Assembly (NCBI GenBank): GCA_963929535.1
Contig: CAWVIZ010000004.1
Location: forward strand, 16,337 to 80,336
DNA from: Pullilachnospira sp963929535
Lineage (GTDB): Bacteria; Bacillota; Clostridia; Lachnospirales; Lachnospiraceae
Direction of reading: 5' to 3'
Length of the DNA stretch: 64,000 nt
Below, piece after piece: positions 35,216 to 44,415 of this stretch. The first letter of the stretch is position 1. Each line of letters opens with the position of its first letter. Made by a program: the position numbers and the translations under genes. Below the pieces are notes generated by a model. That model was not told where the DNA came from, did not search any database, and saw only the letters and a program-made list of their open reading frames with translations.

Positions 35216-36511
35216 TCATCCAATCCTTAAACGGAACTTCTGAATCTCCTTCTCGCTGCTCACCTTCTCGATCTCAGCTCCCAGGCTTCTCAGCTTTCCT
35301 TCAAAATCCTCATATCCTCTCTGGATATATACGATATCATCCACGATCGTGATTCCTTCTGCCGCCATTCCCGCGATCACCAGCGCGGCTCCGGCTCTCA
35401 GATCCGGCGCGCTGACCCTGGCTCCGGTCAGCTTCTCCACGCCATCGATGATGGCTGTGTTTCCTTCCACCTTCACGCATGCGCCCATACGGGTCAGCTC
35501 GTCCGCATACTTGAAACGGTTTTCAAAGATACTCTCCGTCACGATACTGGTCCCTGATGCCAGCGCCAGCGTCACTGCGATCTGAGGCTGCATATCCGTG
35601 GGATACCCGGGATAGGGAAGCGTCTTAACATGAGTTCTTCTCAGACGTTTGGACGCGATCACCCGGACAGCGTCATCAAACTCCTCCACCTCACATCCGA
35701 TTTCTTCCAGCTTGGCTGTGATCGCTTCCAGATGCTTGGGGATCACGTTCTTTACCAGCACATCACCCTTGGTAGCTGCCGCGGCAAACATATAGGTTCC
35801 CGCCTCGATCATATCGGGAACAATGGGATAATCTGTGGCATGAAGCTGCTCCACACCCTTGATCCGGATCACATCCGTCCCTGCTCCCTTGATATTGGCT
35901 CCCATGCTGTTCAGGAAATTGGCTGTATCCACCACATGCGGTTCCCTGGCACAGTTCTCAATGATCGTGCTTCCCCTGGCCATGGATGCCGCCATCATAA
36001 TATTGATCGTAGCTCCCACCGACACGGTATCCATGAAAATATGACATCCCCTCAGTCCCTCCGGAGCTGTGGCAACAATGGCTCCGTTGCGGATGGAAAC
36101 CTCGGCTCCCAGCGCTCGGAACCCCTTCAGATGCAGGTCAATGGGCCGGCTTCCGATGTTGCACCCTCCCGGAAGAGGAACCTCCGCCTTTTTATACTTT
36201 CCAAGCAGAGCTCCCAGCAGATAATAAGAGGCGCGGATCTTCTTGATATACTCGTAATCCACACTGACCTCTCCGATCGTGGAGCCGTTGATCCGAACAG
36301 TATGGCGGTCTTCTCTCTCCACGCTGGCTCCAATCCCTTCAATGGCTTCCAGCAGCACGTTGATATCCTTTACATCCGGCAGGTTCTCCACCCGCACCGT
36401 ATCATCCGTCATAATAGCAGCCGCCAGAATCGCCAGCGCAGCGTTCTTTGCCCCGCCGATCTCCACTTCACCAACCAGCGGGCTGCCGCCTTTTATAATA
36501 TATTGCTCCAT
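35216..36511 (-). CDS. murA: UDP-N-acetylglucosamine 1-carboxyvinyltransferase
   Basis: 431 residues, the first committed enzyme of peptidoglycan synthesis, transferring enolpyruvate from PEP to UDP-GlcNAc in the cytosol. The N-terminal GGAKNAALAILAAAI (with the conserved Lys-Asn) and the active-site loop PLPGGCNIGSRPIDLHL with the catalytic Cys (about 116, target of fosfomycin in other MurA) are intact. FPTDMQPQ-type YPTDMQPQIAVTLAL is also present. The ATG follows GAGGTG. It is the only murA in the window and appears monocistronic. Confidence 0.97.
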   Translation of the reverse strand: MEQYIIKGGSPLVGEVEIGGAKNAALAILAAAIMTDDTVRVENLPDVKDINVLLEAIEGIGASVEREDRHTVRINGSTIGEVSVDYEYIKKIRASYYLLGALLGKYKKAEVPLPGGCNIGSRPIDLHLKGFRALGAEVSIRNGAIVATAPEGLRGCHIFMDTVSVGATINIMMAASMARGSTIIENCAREPHVVDTANFLNSMGANIKGAGTDVIRIKGVEQLHATDYPIVPDMIEAGTYMFAAAATKGDVLVKNVIPKHLEAITAKLEEIGCEVEEFDDAVRVIASKRLRRTHVKTLPYPGYPTDMQPQIAVTLALASGTSIVTESIFENRFKYADELTRMGACVKVEGNTAIIDGVEKLTGARVSAPDLRAGAALVIAGMAAEGITIVDDIVYIQRGYEDFEGKLRSLGAEIEKVSSEKEIQKFRLRIG

Positions 36512-36669
36512 AGTCCACCTCTATGCTTTATACTCAGCCAATGTGAGTCCGTTATTCTCAATCCGTTATATTCCTATTTATGTTATACCAAACAAAACTT
36601 TTTGTAAATAAAGATTAAGAAATTCTTACTTTTTTGTTCACATTGCCCCTCTTTATTTTCTGATTCTTT

Positions 36670-37164
36670 TTACAAAACTTTTACAATCGCCTGTAAAGTT
36701 TCTTCTATCCCCTTATTTTCTTCGTCAACTATGAGATCCGCATATTTTTCATACAGTACGATACGTTCCCGATACAGATCCTCCAATGTCTGTCCTTTCC
36801 GCAGCACCACCCCTCTGTTTTTCAGGTTTCCCAGCCGCCTCCGCAGCTCTTCATAGGATAAACGCAGGTAGATCACCGTGGCGATATCCTTTAAGTGGGC
36901 CATGGCCTCCTGTCCGTACACCACGCTTCCTCCCGTAGCCACAACTGTCCTCTCAGCTTCTATGGACGCGTTCACCTGATTTTCAATCTCAATAAATCCA
37001 TCAACGCCCTCCTGGGCGATGATATCCTTCAATAAACGATTCTCCCGCTTCTGGATCAGAAGATCCGCATCCAAGAACTGATATCCCAGCTCTTTGGCCA
37101 GGATAACGCCCACCGTACTCTTTCCCACGCCGGGCATTCCGATCAGTACGATATTATTTTTCAT
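36670..37164 (-). CDS. aroK: Shikimate kinase
   Basis: 164 residues. P-loop GMPGVGKSTVG, shikimate-binding DADLLIQKRE, and ATGGSVVY in place of the common GGG motif; LID region LRKGQTLEDLYRERIVLYEKYADLIVD. It phosphorylates shikimate at O3 in aromatic amino acid synthesis. The start is set at 37164 (MKNNIVLIG) with AAAGGA upstream; a frame start at 37185 has no site. It stands alone here, without other aro genes. Confidence 0.92.
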   Translation of the reverse strand: MKNNIVLIGMPGVGKSTVGVILAKELGYQFLDADLLIQKRENRLLKDIIAQEGVDGFIEIENQVNASIEAERTVVATGGSVVYGQEAMAHLKDIATVIYLRLSYEELRRRLGNLKNRGVVLRKGQTLEDLYRERIVLYEKYADLIVDEENKGIEETLQAIVKVL

Positions 37165-37295
37165 TAAAATTTTTCCTTTGTGCATTACTGTAAAAGTTCC
37201 GGCAGCCCTTCTGTCTTCCAGATTCCCTGTTGCACTGGTCAGATAACCAGAGGATGCCCTGAACTATTGTTTTATATTCTAGCACAGAAAATTTT

Positions 37296-37961
37296 TCAGC
37301 ACAAGTTTTTTCCGGTCTGCCACTGAAATCCCAGCGCGTCTACCAGGGATTTGGCGATGATCATATGCCCCACCTGATTGGGATGCACCCGGTCCCAGGA
37401 CATGTAAATTGCCGGGTAATGCCGGAAATAAGCGTCCATTCCCGCCTGGGCATCCGCAAAGATCACACCGTATTCCTCAGCCAGCGCCCGCGCCTTTTCC
37501 CGGTACTGATCCGCCATGGCACGCATTTCATCCTGATGATTCTGCTCCATAAAGCAGGGAGGCAGCAGGCACATACCTTTCACCCCGGGCAGGGTGGTCT
37601 GCAGCATCCAGCGGAGATTCTCCTCATATTCCTCCAGATCCACACGCATTTCCGGATGCAGGCACTGGTCAAATTTTCTCCAGATATCGTTGATTCCGAT
37701 CATCACCGCCACCCAGTCCGGCTTCAGATCCAGCACATCCGTCTGCCACCGTTTTCTCAGATCCCTGCTGGTGTTTCCGCTGATGCCGGTATTCAGCACC
37801 CGAATATGGCGTTCCGGATAATTCATATCCAGAAGCGCCTGTACGTTTCTGGGATATCCATTTCCCATGTTCCCTTCTCCTTCGCCCACAGGATACGCTC
37901 TTCCGCAGTCCGTCACAGAGTCTCCGGTGATCACCAGTGTCTCTCCTTTTCCGATTACCAT
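37296..37961 (-). CDS. SGNH/GDSL-family hydrolase
   Basis: 221 residues. The SGNH blocks are visible: GDSVTDCGRAY (nucleophile Ser), GISGNTSRDL (block II Gly), GINDIWRKF (block III Asn) and DRVHPNQVGHMI (block V Asp and His). Such enzymes are esterases, often sugar or glycan de-acetylases. There is no signal peptide, so it is likely cytosolic. The start at 37961 has AGGAGG 7 nt upstream; an ATG 6 nt before it lies too close to that site. Confidence 0.9.
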   Translation of the reverse strand: MVIGKGETLVITGDSVTDCGRAYPVGEGEGNMGNGYPRNVQALLDMNYPERHIRVLNTGISGNTSRDLRKRWQTDVLDLKPDWVAVMIGINDIWRKFDQCLHPEMRVDLEEYEENLRWMLQTTLPGVKGMCLLPPCFMEQNHQDEMRAMADQYREKARALAEEYGVIFADAQAGMDAYFRHYPAIYMSWDRVHPNQVGHMIIAKSLVDALGFQWQTGKNLC

Positions 37962-38631
37962 ACTCATACCTCCTGTTGTCTCATATCTTTTTTCCTCTGC
38001 TGTAAACGGCAATATATCAAAACGGCATTTTCTGCCGCCCTGCTGTTTATGATTATTTTACCACTGTCCGCTGCAGCGCTCAATTCCCAATCTGCCCTGC
38101 CCTCTGTTTTTTTGCGGCAGTTCAGTCTTTCGCTGGAAATCCCGGCACAAAAATATGTGACAGTTCGGCCTTCCGGCATCCCTGTCACAAAATATGTAAA
38201 GGCTTTGCAGTTTCATACTGCAAAACCCTGCTTTCTATGTGAAGCAATCGATCCGCAGCAGCGCCGGAATTCTTCGGCATCTGCACCCACCGTACTTTAC
38301 CCAAGGAATCCTCCATGGCAGATTCCCCGCCTGTCAGCCGCATTCCGGGAAACGGAGCCTCCTGTCATTCCGGTCATCCGCAGCAGACAGACGGACGGCA
38401 GCTGCCGGTTTCCCTTCCGGAAATATCGGGCCGCAGCTGCCGGGCTGCAGCAGTACCGTCCTGCGGCTGTGCCTGCTGCGCCATTTCCATTTGTCCAGTA
38501 AAATAAACTCGATTGCGGATTGGCTTCCCAACTGTTAACCTAATTTAATATATGCGCCCTCCGCGTTCCGGTTCCTGTATGAACTGTCCTTTTTCAACAG
38601 CTCAGTGTCTTCACTGACGCAATTTTATCCT
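37962..38631. other. Long intergenic region with family A fragment and a hairpin
   Basis: About 670 bp without a convincing gene. Positions 38156-38196 resemble a family A end (GACAGTTCGGCCTTCCGG ... CTGTCACAAAATATG). GGCTTTGCAGT/ACTGCAAAACC (38211-38230) forms a hairpin. A plus frame at 38239-38538 is compositionally odd and has no ribosome binding site. Confidence 0.5.
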
Positions 38632-39495
38632 CTACTCTACTACAGTTTCGATATAGATCATGGGGTCCACAGGCTCTCCGTCCCTGGTCATTGCGAAATA
38701 CAGGTTTGAACCCTCCTCCACATAATACTTGGTAGGATCACTGATATAACCGATGATGGCTCCCGCCTCCACAGTCTGACCCTCCTGCACAGCCACGTCC
38801 TTCAGCTGGCCGTATACTGCCTGGTATCCGTTTCCCATATCCATGGTGAGGGTAACTCCTGTCTCCTCATTCTCGGTGATGGAAAGCACCTGGCTGTTGG
38901 CCGCTGCCTGCACAGGATCTCCCGATGCCGCCGCCATCACCACAGAAGGATTGTATTTATACAGGTCCAGCGTGGGGAAATACGTAGTGGCATCCATGCT
39001 GTAGTCGATCAGCACCTGCCCGTTTACCGGCCAAAGCAGTGTGCTGTCCTCTGTAAAATTCAGCTCCGGCTGCACCTGGGCCGCCGCATCCTGGGATGCA
39101 TCATCCGAAGCTGCGCCATCCTGAGCCTGCTGTTCCTCCTGAGTACCCGCTGTCTCCTCTCCCGCCGGCGTTCCTTCCGGGGTCTGGGTGCCTGGAGCGC
39201 TGTCAGCTTCTCCGTCCTGATTACCCTCAGTCAGCGACTCCGTATTCTCAGCCTGGGCATCACTGGCGTTCACATCGGCAGTATCGTCTCCTCCGCCGCT
39301 TTTCATGGCGTCCTCCTGGCCCTGGGACAGTTCAGATAAAGGTGTCTCCTCCGCCATCTGCTGTTCCTCCGCCTGATTTTCTTCCTGTTTCTTCACACTG
39401 TTTTCTGAGCGGTACATGGTAACGCCCGCCGCCACTACAGCCAGCAGCAGTGTACTGCTGAGCGCGATTCGTAAAACCTTGTTTCTTTTCATCAT
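38632..39495 (-). CDS. spoIIQ: SpoIIQ-like LytM/M23-domain protein with degenerate active site
   Basis: About 287 residues. One N-terminal transmembrane helix (IALSSTLLLAVVAAGVTMY), a long acidic linker, then a C-terminal M23 domain (residues about 150-285). The zinc ligands of active LytM peptidases are missing: no His near VMAAASGDPV, YGQL replaces YAHL, and NLYF replaces HLHF. SpoIIQ is a forespore membrane protein that binds SpoIIIAH across the intermembrane space during engulfment, and degenerate sites are known in it. The start has GAGGTG 6 nt upstream (frame opens at 39555). It follows spoIID, which supports the call. Confidence 0.85.
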   Translation of the reverse strand: MMKRNKVLRIALSSTLLLAVVAAGVTMYRSENSVKKQEENQAEEQQMAEETPLSELSQGQEDAMKSGGGDDTADVNASDAQAENTESLTEGNQDGEADSAPGTQTPEGTPAGEETAGTQEEQQAQDGAASDDASQDAAAQVQPELNFTEDSTLLWPVNGQVLIDYSMDATTYFPTLDLYKYNPSVVMAAASGDPVQAAANSQVLSITENEETGVTLTMDMGNGYQAVYGQLKDVAVQEGQTVEAGAIIGYISDPTKYYVEEGSNLYFAMTRDGEPVDPMIYIETVVE

Positions 39496-39627
39496 ACCTT
39501 TCACCTCTATCAATGTCTTAAAAATGGAATCCCCCTGTCCCGTCACAGCCGCCACCGCCGCTCCGCAAACAGTAATGCTTCCCTTACATTCATAGAATTT
39601 CCAGATTGATGAAATTTATACACGGGA

Positions 39628-40536
39628 TTATGAAAGTCCCGACAGGCGTCCCAGAGTTCCCTCCGGGAAGTAATACAGAAGGATGTCCCGGTAGGATTTT
39701 CCCTCCCCGGCCATGACATTGGCGCCGTACTGCGACATCCCCAGCCCGTGACCGGCACCCTTGCAGAGAAACCGCAGCTTTCCGTCCAGCTCCTGTATGG
39801 TGAAATTGCTGGAGGACAATTCCAGCTTTTCCCGGAACTCCTCCCCCTGCACGGTCTGATCTCCCACCCGGATCTCCAGTACGTAATCGGAGGAATCCCG
39901 TTTTAAGATCTCCAGCTGTTCCTCCAGCGAATCCCCGGTAAGGTTCGCCCGGGGAAAACATTCCGCCGCTCTCTGCCGGAAGGCCTCCAAGGAAAAATAA
40001 TGACCGGTCAGATACTCTTCCGACTGAAGATCCCAGACGCTCTCCACACAATCCAGATACCCGGCGTCTCCCAGAACTTCTTCTCCGCTCCTGGTAGTCC
40101 CTGCGCTGATCCGGTGAAAAGCTCCTCTGCAGACCTCTCCCTGGTACATCAGCACCTCGCCTCTGGTATCCTGCACGGCTTTTTCCATCCGCTCATACGC
40201 TTCCCGGTATTCCTTTTTATCCTTTTCTTCCTGATAAAGGCTCAGCTCCTCTCCCGGCAGCTCTCCTCTACTGCCATTTCCCTTCCTATAAAAATACAGG
40301 CTGCTCCTGGCCAGAACAGCCTGCGCTTTCAGAGTTTCCTCCTGGAAATCCCACGGGATCTCCTGACACAGGATCATGGGGAGGCAACTCTCCAGATCCG
40401 GCTCTTTTACCACCGCCACTGCTTCCCTTCCGGAGATCAGCGCGGTCAGCGCCAGCGGCAGCAGCAGCAAAAACAGTCCCCCAGCCGCAGCGTACTTCAT
40501 CCATCCTGGCATCCCATCACCGGCATTTTCCGCCAT
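39628..40536 (-). CDS. spoIID: Stage II sporulation protein D (peptidoglycan lytic transglycosylase)
   Basis: 302 residues with one N-terminal membrane segment (AAAGGLFLLLLPLALTALI). The SpoIID domain shows CQEIPWDFQEETLKAQAVLA with the catalytic Glu, and the C-terminal GHGLGMSQYGANVMA. SpoIID cleaves denuded glycan strands in the septal wall and drives engulfment together with SpoIIP and SpoIIM. The ribosome binding site is weak. It starts 12 bp after the transglutaminase gene stop, so it may be read from that operon. Confidence 0.95.
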   Translation of the reverse strand: MAENAGDGMPGWMKYAAAGGLFLLLLPLALTALISGREAVAVVKEPDLESCLPMILCQEIPWDFQEETLKAQAVLARSSLYFYRKGNGSRGELPGEELSLYQEEKDKKEYREAYERMEKAVQDTRGEVLMYQGEVCRGAFHRISAGTTRSGEEVLGDAGYLDCVESVWDLQSEEYLTGHYFSLEAFRQRAAECFPRANLTGDSLEEQLEILKRDSSDYVLEIRVGDQTVQGEEFREKLELSSSNFTIQELDGKLRFLCKGAGHGLGMSQYGANVMAGEGKSYRDILLYYFPEGTLGRLSGLS

Positions 40537-40548
40537 TTATTATCCAGT

Positions 40549-42936
40549 CTATGAGATTTCATGGCATTTCATGTATTTCCACCAGAATTTTTTCTTCTTT
40601 CCCATATGATGCCACTGATATTTTGCCGTTTTGTGGTACAGGCTGTCACAGAAATCCCTCTCCTCCTGAGAAATTTCTTCTCTGCTGTACACAACCTTCT
40701 GAGCAATGCGCACAAATTCCTCCATCTCTCCCGGGACAAATCCGGTCCATTCCTTCTGGAGCCGCCGGGCGTCCTCCGGATCATCCCCCGTAAGGAACGC
40801 GCCTCCGTCCTCCAGGATACGGCGCAGCTCCCAGGATATTTCCCTGACGGCAGCCCGCAGATTCTTCTGCCGGAAACGTCTCCTTCTGGATATCAGGATC
40901 CTCTTTCTTCTGAGCCGGATACCGGCAGCAGCCGCCAGCAGTATTCCGCATACCCCCAGAAGTATTCCCGCGATCCTGACAACCATCCGCAGTCCCCAAA
41001 GAAATCCTCCCGATTTCCCATCTGCTTCCCCGCTGCCGTCTCCGGCATCCTTCTGTCCATCCGGTTCCTCCTGAGGAACCTCCTCTGTGGGAACCGCTTC
41101 CTGGGGAGTGGGTTCCGGCTGTTCAGGCTGAAGCGCAGGGGTGATCTGCGCTTCCTGCTGCTCCTGGCTGTCCAGCAGATCCTCCATCAGCGCGCTTCCG
41201 TTCTGGAGTGTCTCCGTGTATCCGGGCGTCACTTCCACCGGGATCCATCCGACCTGATCCCAGTAGATCTCCACCCAGGCATGGGCCTGGGTATCCGGCA
41301 CCTGAGCAGTCCAGCCCTCTTCCCCCTGTACAAAATCAGAGGCGAATGCCAGATAACCCGTCACATACCGGGCAGGGACTCCCAGGATCCGGAACATCAG
41401 CGCGGCGGTAGTGGCAAAATGGATACAGTAGCCCTCCCGCTGGTCAAAAAAGAAATATTCCGCAAAATCCGTTCCTTCCGGAACCGGCTCCAGATCCATA
41501 CTGTACCGGTGTCCCTCCTGCACCGAAGATACCACAAAGTCGATCACCTCCTGCAGAGATCCAAACTCCCTGGATCTGCAGTATTCCTTCAGTCTGTCCA
41601 GATTTTCCACAGGAACCTTCAGATACTCTCCGGCCGCGTATTCCCGGTAGGCAGCTTCCAGAGAAAAAACCTCCTCCGGCAGACCGCCCTGGCTCAGCTC
41701 CCCGCTCCAGTTTACATAACCCTGATATTCCATCAGCGTGTCTGTGCTCCCGTAGATGGCATCGCCTCTCAGATTTTCATTGGCAGGAGTCTCAAAACCA
41801 TAGGGGACAAAACCGTAATCCCCTCCTGCGCGGACCTTTTCCACCGCAGCCTGCCCAAGGCCCTCCCCGCTGTCTCCTCCCAGATAAAGATACAGCAGAT
41901 TCTGAACCGTCCAGTCCTCTCCTTCCCGGGGGAACACGTCATAAAACATCTCCTCATCCGCCTGGTGCCAGTAGGTCCCCTCATAGGTATCTCCCACAAA
42001 TCCTCTCAGATACAGGTTCTCCGAGGGCTGCTGCTGAAGCGTCACCGTCAGATCCGTCTCCCCGTCCTGGTCAACAGAGCTGTTTCCAAGCTCTCCGTTG
42101 ATGGTGGCAGGCTGTCCTCCCAATAATCCGTTCCCGGCCATCCCTTCCAGGCTCTGCTGCACATCCCTCACCACACCAAAGAGCTGTACGTTCAAAGGGC
42201 CGATCCTGGCAAATACCGCCGGTCCCGCAAACTGGGACACCGCAATCCCCAGCACCAGGAGCAGCAGCCCTGCCGCAATCCCCACCCTGCGCTGCACCCG
42301 GCTGTTTCTCCCTCCCGATGAGGCGTTCATCATATACAGCAGCAGAAGGCTTCCCCCTGCCACCAGCGTACCGCCGCTTTCCAGGGATATCCCGCAGAGC
42401 AGCAGCAAAGCCGTCACCATAAGCTGCACCAGGGCCAGCAGAGCTATCCTGCCGCCCCGGATCACCGAATTGCCCAGAAGAAAGATGAGAGCTCCGTATA
42501 CCGCCGCGGCCAGAAACACTTCGGCCTGGGGATCCGCCCCCGCCCGCTGGGCCAGATGAAACTGATAATGGGCGTTCAGCTGTTCCCGCACACAGTTTTC
42601 CACCGCAAGATATCCTGCAGCCAGGGTCTCCCTGGCCAGAAAACACACACCTGCCAGCGCCCCCCAGCGCACAGCCCCTGCAAGCCTCCGGTATGCCGGA
42701 AGCAGGGCAATCGCCAAAGCCAGGGCGACAGCCAAAAGCAGCAGCGCTCCCGCCTGAGTCATATCAAAAGAAAGCTTCAGGGAATCCCTCACCATCCACA
42801 GAGATCCCTGCATACAGAGGAAAAAATACCCCGCCCGAACCAGAAGAGTCAGCCTTCCGTTACCCAGCTTTGCCGTACTCTGCAGTCTGGTCTCATGGGA
42901 TATGGAAATTCCCGTATTTGATTCGTATTTCCCCAT
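40549..42936 (-). CDS. Membrane transglutaminase-like protein (TgpA type)
   Basis: About 795 residues. The N-terminal 230 residues have several membrane helices, then an extracytoplasmic region with the transglutaminase core (GYCIHFATTAALMFRILGVP with the Cys; DTQAHAWVEIYWDQVGWIPV with the His). The acidic third residue is Glu (PVEVTPG) where Asp is common. A Pro/Glu-rich linker, one more helix and a C-terminal DUF4129-like tail follow. With MoxR and DUF58 upstream this is the common three-gene cluster whose biological role is unclear. The start at 42936 has GAGGGG; the frame opens at 43041. Confidence 0.9.
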   Translation of the reverse strand: MGKYESNTGISISHETRLQSTAKLGNGRLTLLVRAGYFFLCMQGSLWMVRDSLKLSFDMTQAGALLLLAVALALAIALLPAYRRLAGAVRWGALAGVCFLARETLAAGYLAVENCVREQLNAHYQFHLAQRAGADPQAEVFLAAAVYGALIFLLGNSVIRGGRIALLALVQLMVTALLLLCGISLESGGTLVAGGSLLLLYMMNASSGGRNSRVQRRVGIAAGLLLLVLGIAVSQFAGPAVFARIGPLNVQLFGVVRDVQQSLEGMAGNGLLGGQPATINGELGNSSVDQDGETDLTVTLQQQPSENLYLRGFVGDTYEGTYWHQADEEMFYDVFPREGEDWTVQNLLYLYLGGDSGEGLGQAAVEKVRAGGDYGFVPYGFETPANENLRGDAIYGSTDTLMEYQGYVNWSGELSQGGLPEEVFSLEAAYREYAAGEYLKVPVENLDRLKEYCRSREFGSLQEVIDFVVSSVQEGHRYSMDLEPVPEGTDFAEYFFFDQREGYCIHFATTAALMFRILGVPARYVTGYLAFASDFVQGEEGWTAQVPDTQAHAWVEIYWDQVGWIPVEVTPGYTETLQNGSALMEDLLDSQEQQEAQITPALQPEQPEPTPQEAVPTEEVPQEEPDGQKDAGDGSGEADGKSGGFLWGLRMVVRIAGILLGVCGILLAAAAGIRLRRKRILISRRRRFRQKNLRAAVREISWELRRILEDGGAFLTGDDPEDARRLQKEWTGFVPGEMEEFVRIAQKVVYSREEISQEERDFCDSLYHKTAKYQWHHMGKKKKFWWKYMKCHEIS

Positions 42937-43058
42937 ACTATCCCCTCGTTTTCTTCCGCGCAGACCGGGCTTTCCTGTCCGCCCGGCTGCGGCACCGTAT
43001 CTGTCCAGAACGGTTTCCTTCTGTCTGTTACCTGTTTTCATCCTGTCATCGGGAATGC

Positions 43059-43226
43059 CACAGGCACACAGCGGTCTTCACTTCGTTCCGGTCGGCGCTT
43101 AACGTGTGCCACAGGCACACAGCGGTCTTCACTTCGTTCCGGTCGGCGCTTAACGTGTGCCACAGGCACACAGCGGTCTTCACTTCGTTCCGGTCGGCGC
43201 TTAACGTGTGCCACAGGCACACAGCG
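43059..43226. repeat. 51-bp tandem repeat (family A core), three units plus flank
   Basis: CACAGGCACA recurs at 43059, 43110, 43161 and 43212, an exact 51-bp period. The unit includes GTGTGCCACAGGCACAC, a hairpin, and is the same core as in the elements at 9.1, 10.0 and 46.9 kb. Because 51 is a multiple of 3, the minus strand is open as repeats of RCVPVAHVKRRPERSED; I doubt that it is translated. The array sits between the DUF58 and transglutaminase genes of one operon. Confidence 0.85.
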
Positions 43227-43250
43227 CCCCAAAACAGGAGGGATGTAAAT

Positions 43251-44330
43251 TCAGATCAGCAGCTCGCCGCTTTCCAGGATGACCCTGGGGTTCTCCGAAA
43301 GATCCCTCAGAAGCTCCCCGTTTTTCCAAAACCGCATATCCGTATCCAGCCGCAGGCTGCAGCTGCAGGACTCACCTCTGTATTTTTCCCGGTACAGCTC
43401 CTCCAGTTCTCCACTGCGGCCGTGAGCGCCTGCACGGAACAGCGCCTCCGTCAGAGCATACAGGTCCTCCTGCTGGGACATTCCCATACGGGACACATCT
43501 CCGGAGCTGTCCATCCAGGCCGCATAGTGGCGGCAGCCGGCCTCCAGAAGCCCTCCGGAGATGGCAAGACCAGCCTCCAGGAAATCGTCCAGATAGCCCT
43601 CCCTCCAGCGCATGTCCAGAAAAAGCACCACCGCATTTCCCACCGGAAGACTGTACTCTCTCACGATCAGATCCTCACCGGCAGCGCTTCGCTTCCAGTG
43701 AACACTCTGGATCCTGTCACCGGGTCTGTATTCCCGGAGCTGAAAAACCTCCGACACATCATCCCCGGGACGGTCCCGGTCATATTCCTCACTGTCCGCA
43801 AGAGCATTTCTGGTGGTCTCTTCCAGAAGGATCATGGCCCGGTACATCCGGGGCAGGATCACCCAGCGCTCCCCGGCCGAAAGCTTCACCTTCCTTTTGA
43901 AGATCCTCAGAAAATCCCATATCCTTATTTCCTCCACTGCCAGCTCCACCGGCCCGCAGTGCTCACCGGAAAAATATTTTAAGATCCGGGTACGGCTTTT
44001 CCCGTCCGCCATTCCCCCAAGAGAAATCCTCTGGGTCTCCGGATACAGGGTATTTCTGCAGTACAGAACAGCCTCTGCCCTGGTCACCGGAAGCAGGGAA
44101 CGATTTTCCAGCTCCAGCCCCGCTTCCATCCGTTCCCCCTTCTCAGTCACCGACAGAGGCAGGTAAATCTTTCCTCTAAGCTTCCCCGCCTGTATCTGCA
44201 GCAGCAGAAAGGAGGCCGCGGCCGCCAGCAGCTCCAGTACCGTCAGGCTGATCAGCGCGCTGCTGTAATACAGGATTCCCCAGAAAACAGTGGCTGCCAG
44301 CAATAGCAGATATAATATTTTCCCCTTCAA
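43251..44330 (-). CDS. DUF58 domain protein (MoxR-associated)
   Basis: 359 residues. Two N-terminal hydrophobic segments, then the DUF58/vWA-like domain with the signature DVSEVFQLREYRPGDRIQSV HWKRSA and VLFLDM. DUF58 proteins pair with MoxR AAA+ chaperones, probably as membrane-bound partners in assembling or activating a complex. The start is TTG with GGGAGGGG 7 nt upstream; no ATG in the same frame is as well placed. The MoxR gene lies 85 bp upstream. Confidence 0.9.
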   Translation of the reverse strand: MKGKILYLLLLAATVFWGILYYSSALISLTVLELLAAAASFLLLQIQAGKLRGKIYLPLSVTEKGERMEAGLELENRSLLPVTRAEAVLYCRNTLYPETQRISLGGMADGKSRTRILKYFSGEHCGPVELAVEEIRIWDFLRIFKRKVKLSAGERWVILPRMYRAMILLEETTRNALADSEEYDRDRPGDDVSEVFQLREYRPGDRIQSVHWKRSAAGEDLIVREYSLPVGNAVVLFLDMRWREGYLDDFLEAGLAISGGLLEAGCRHYAAWMDSSGDVSRMGMSQQEDLYALTEALFRAGAHGRSGELEELYREKYRGESCSCSLRLDTDMRFWKNGELLRDLSENPRVILESGELLI

Positions 44331-44415
44331 GCTTCATCCCCTCCCACGGAAAGCAGCTCAGCCCGCCGGATAAGCTGCTGCCTGTTCCGGCAGCAGCCAA
44401 AGGCCGAGTCGGAAT

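Noticed and set aside
38239..38538. Plus-strand 99-codon frame in the gap after the SGNH hydrolase
   Set aside because: Ser/Pro/Arg-rich composition with no domain and no ribosome binding site; probably chance.
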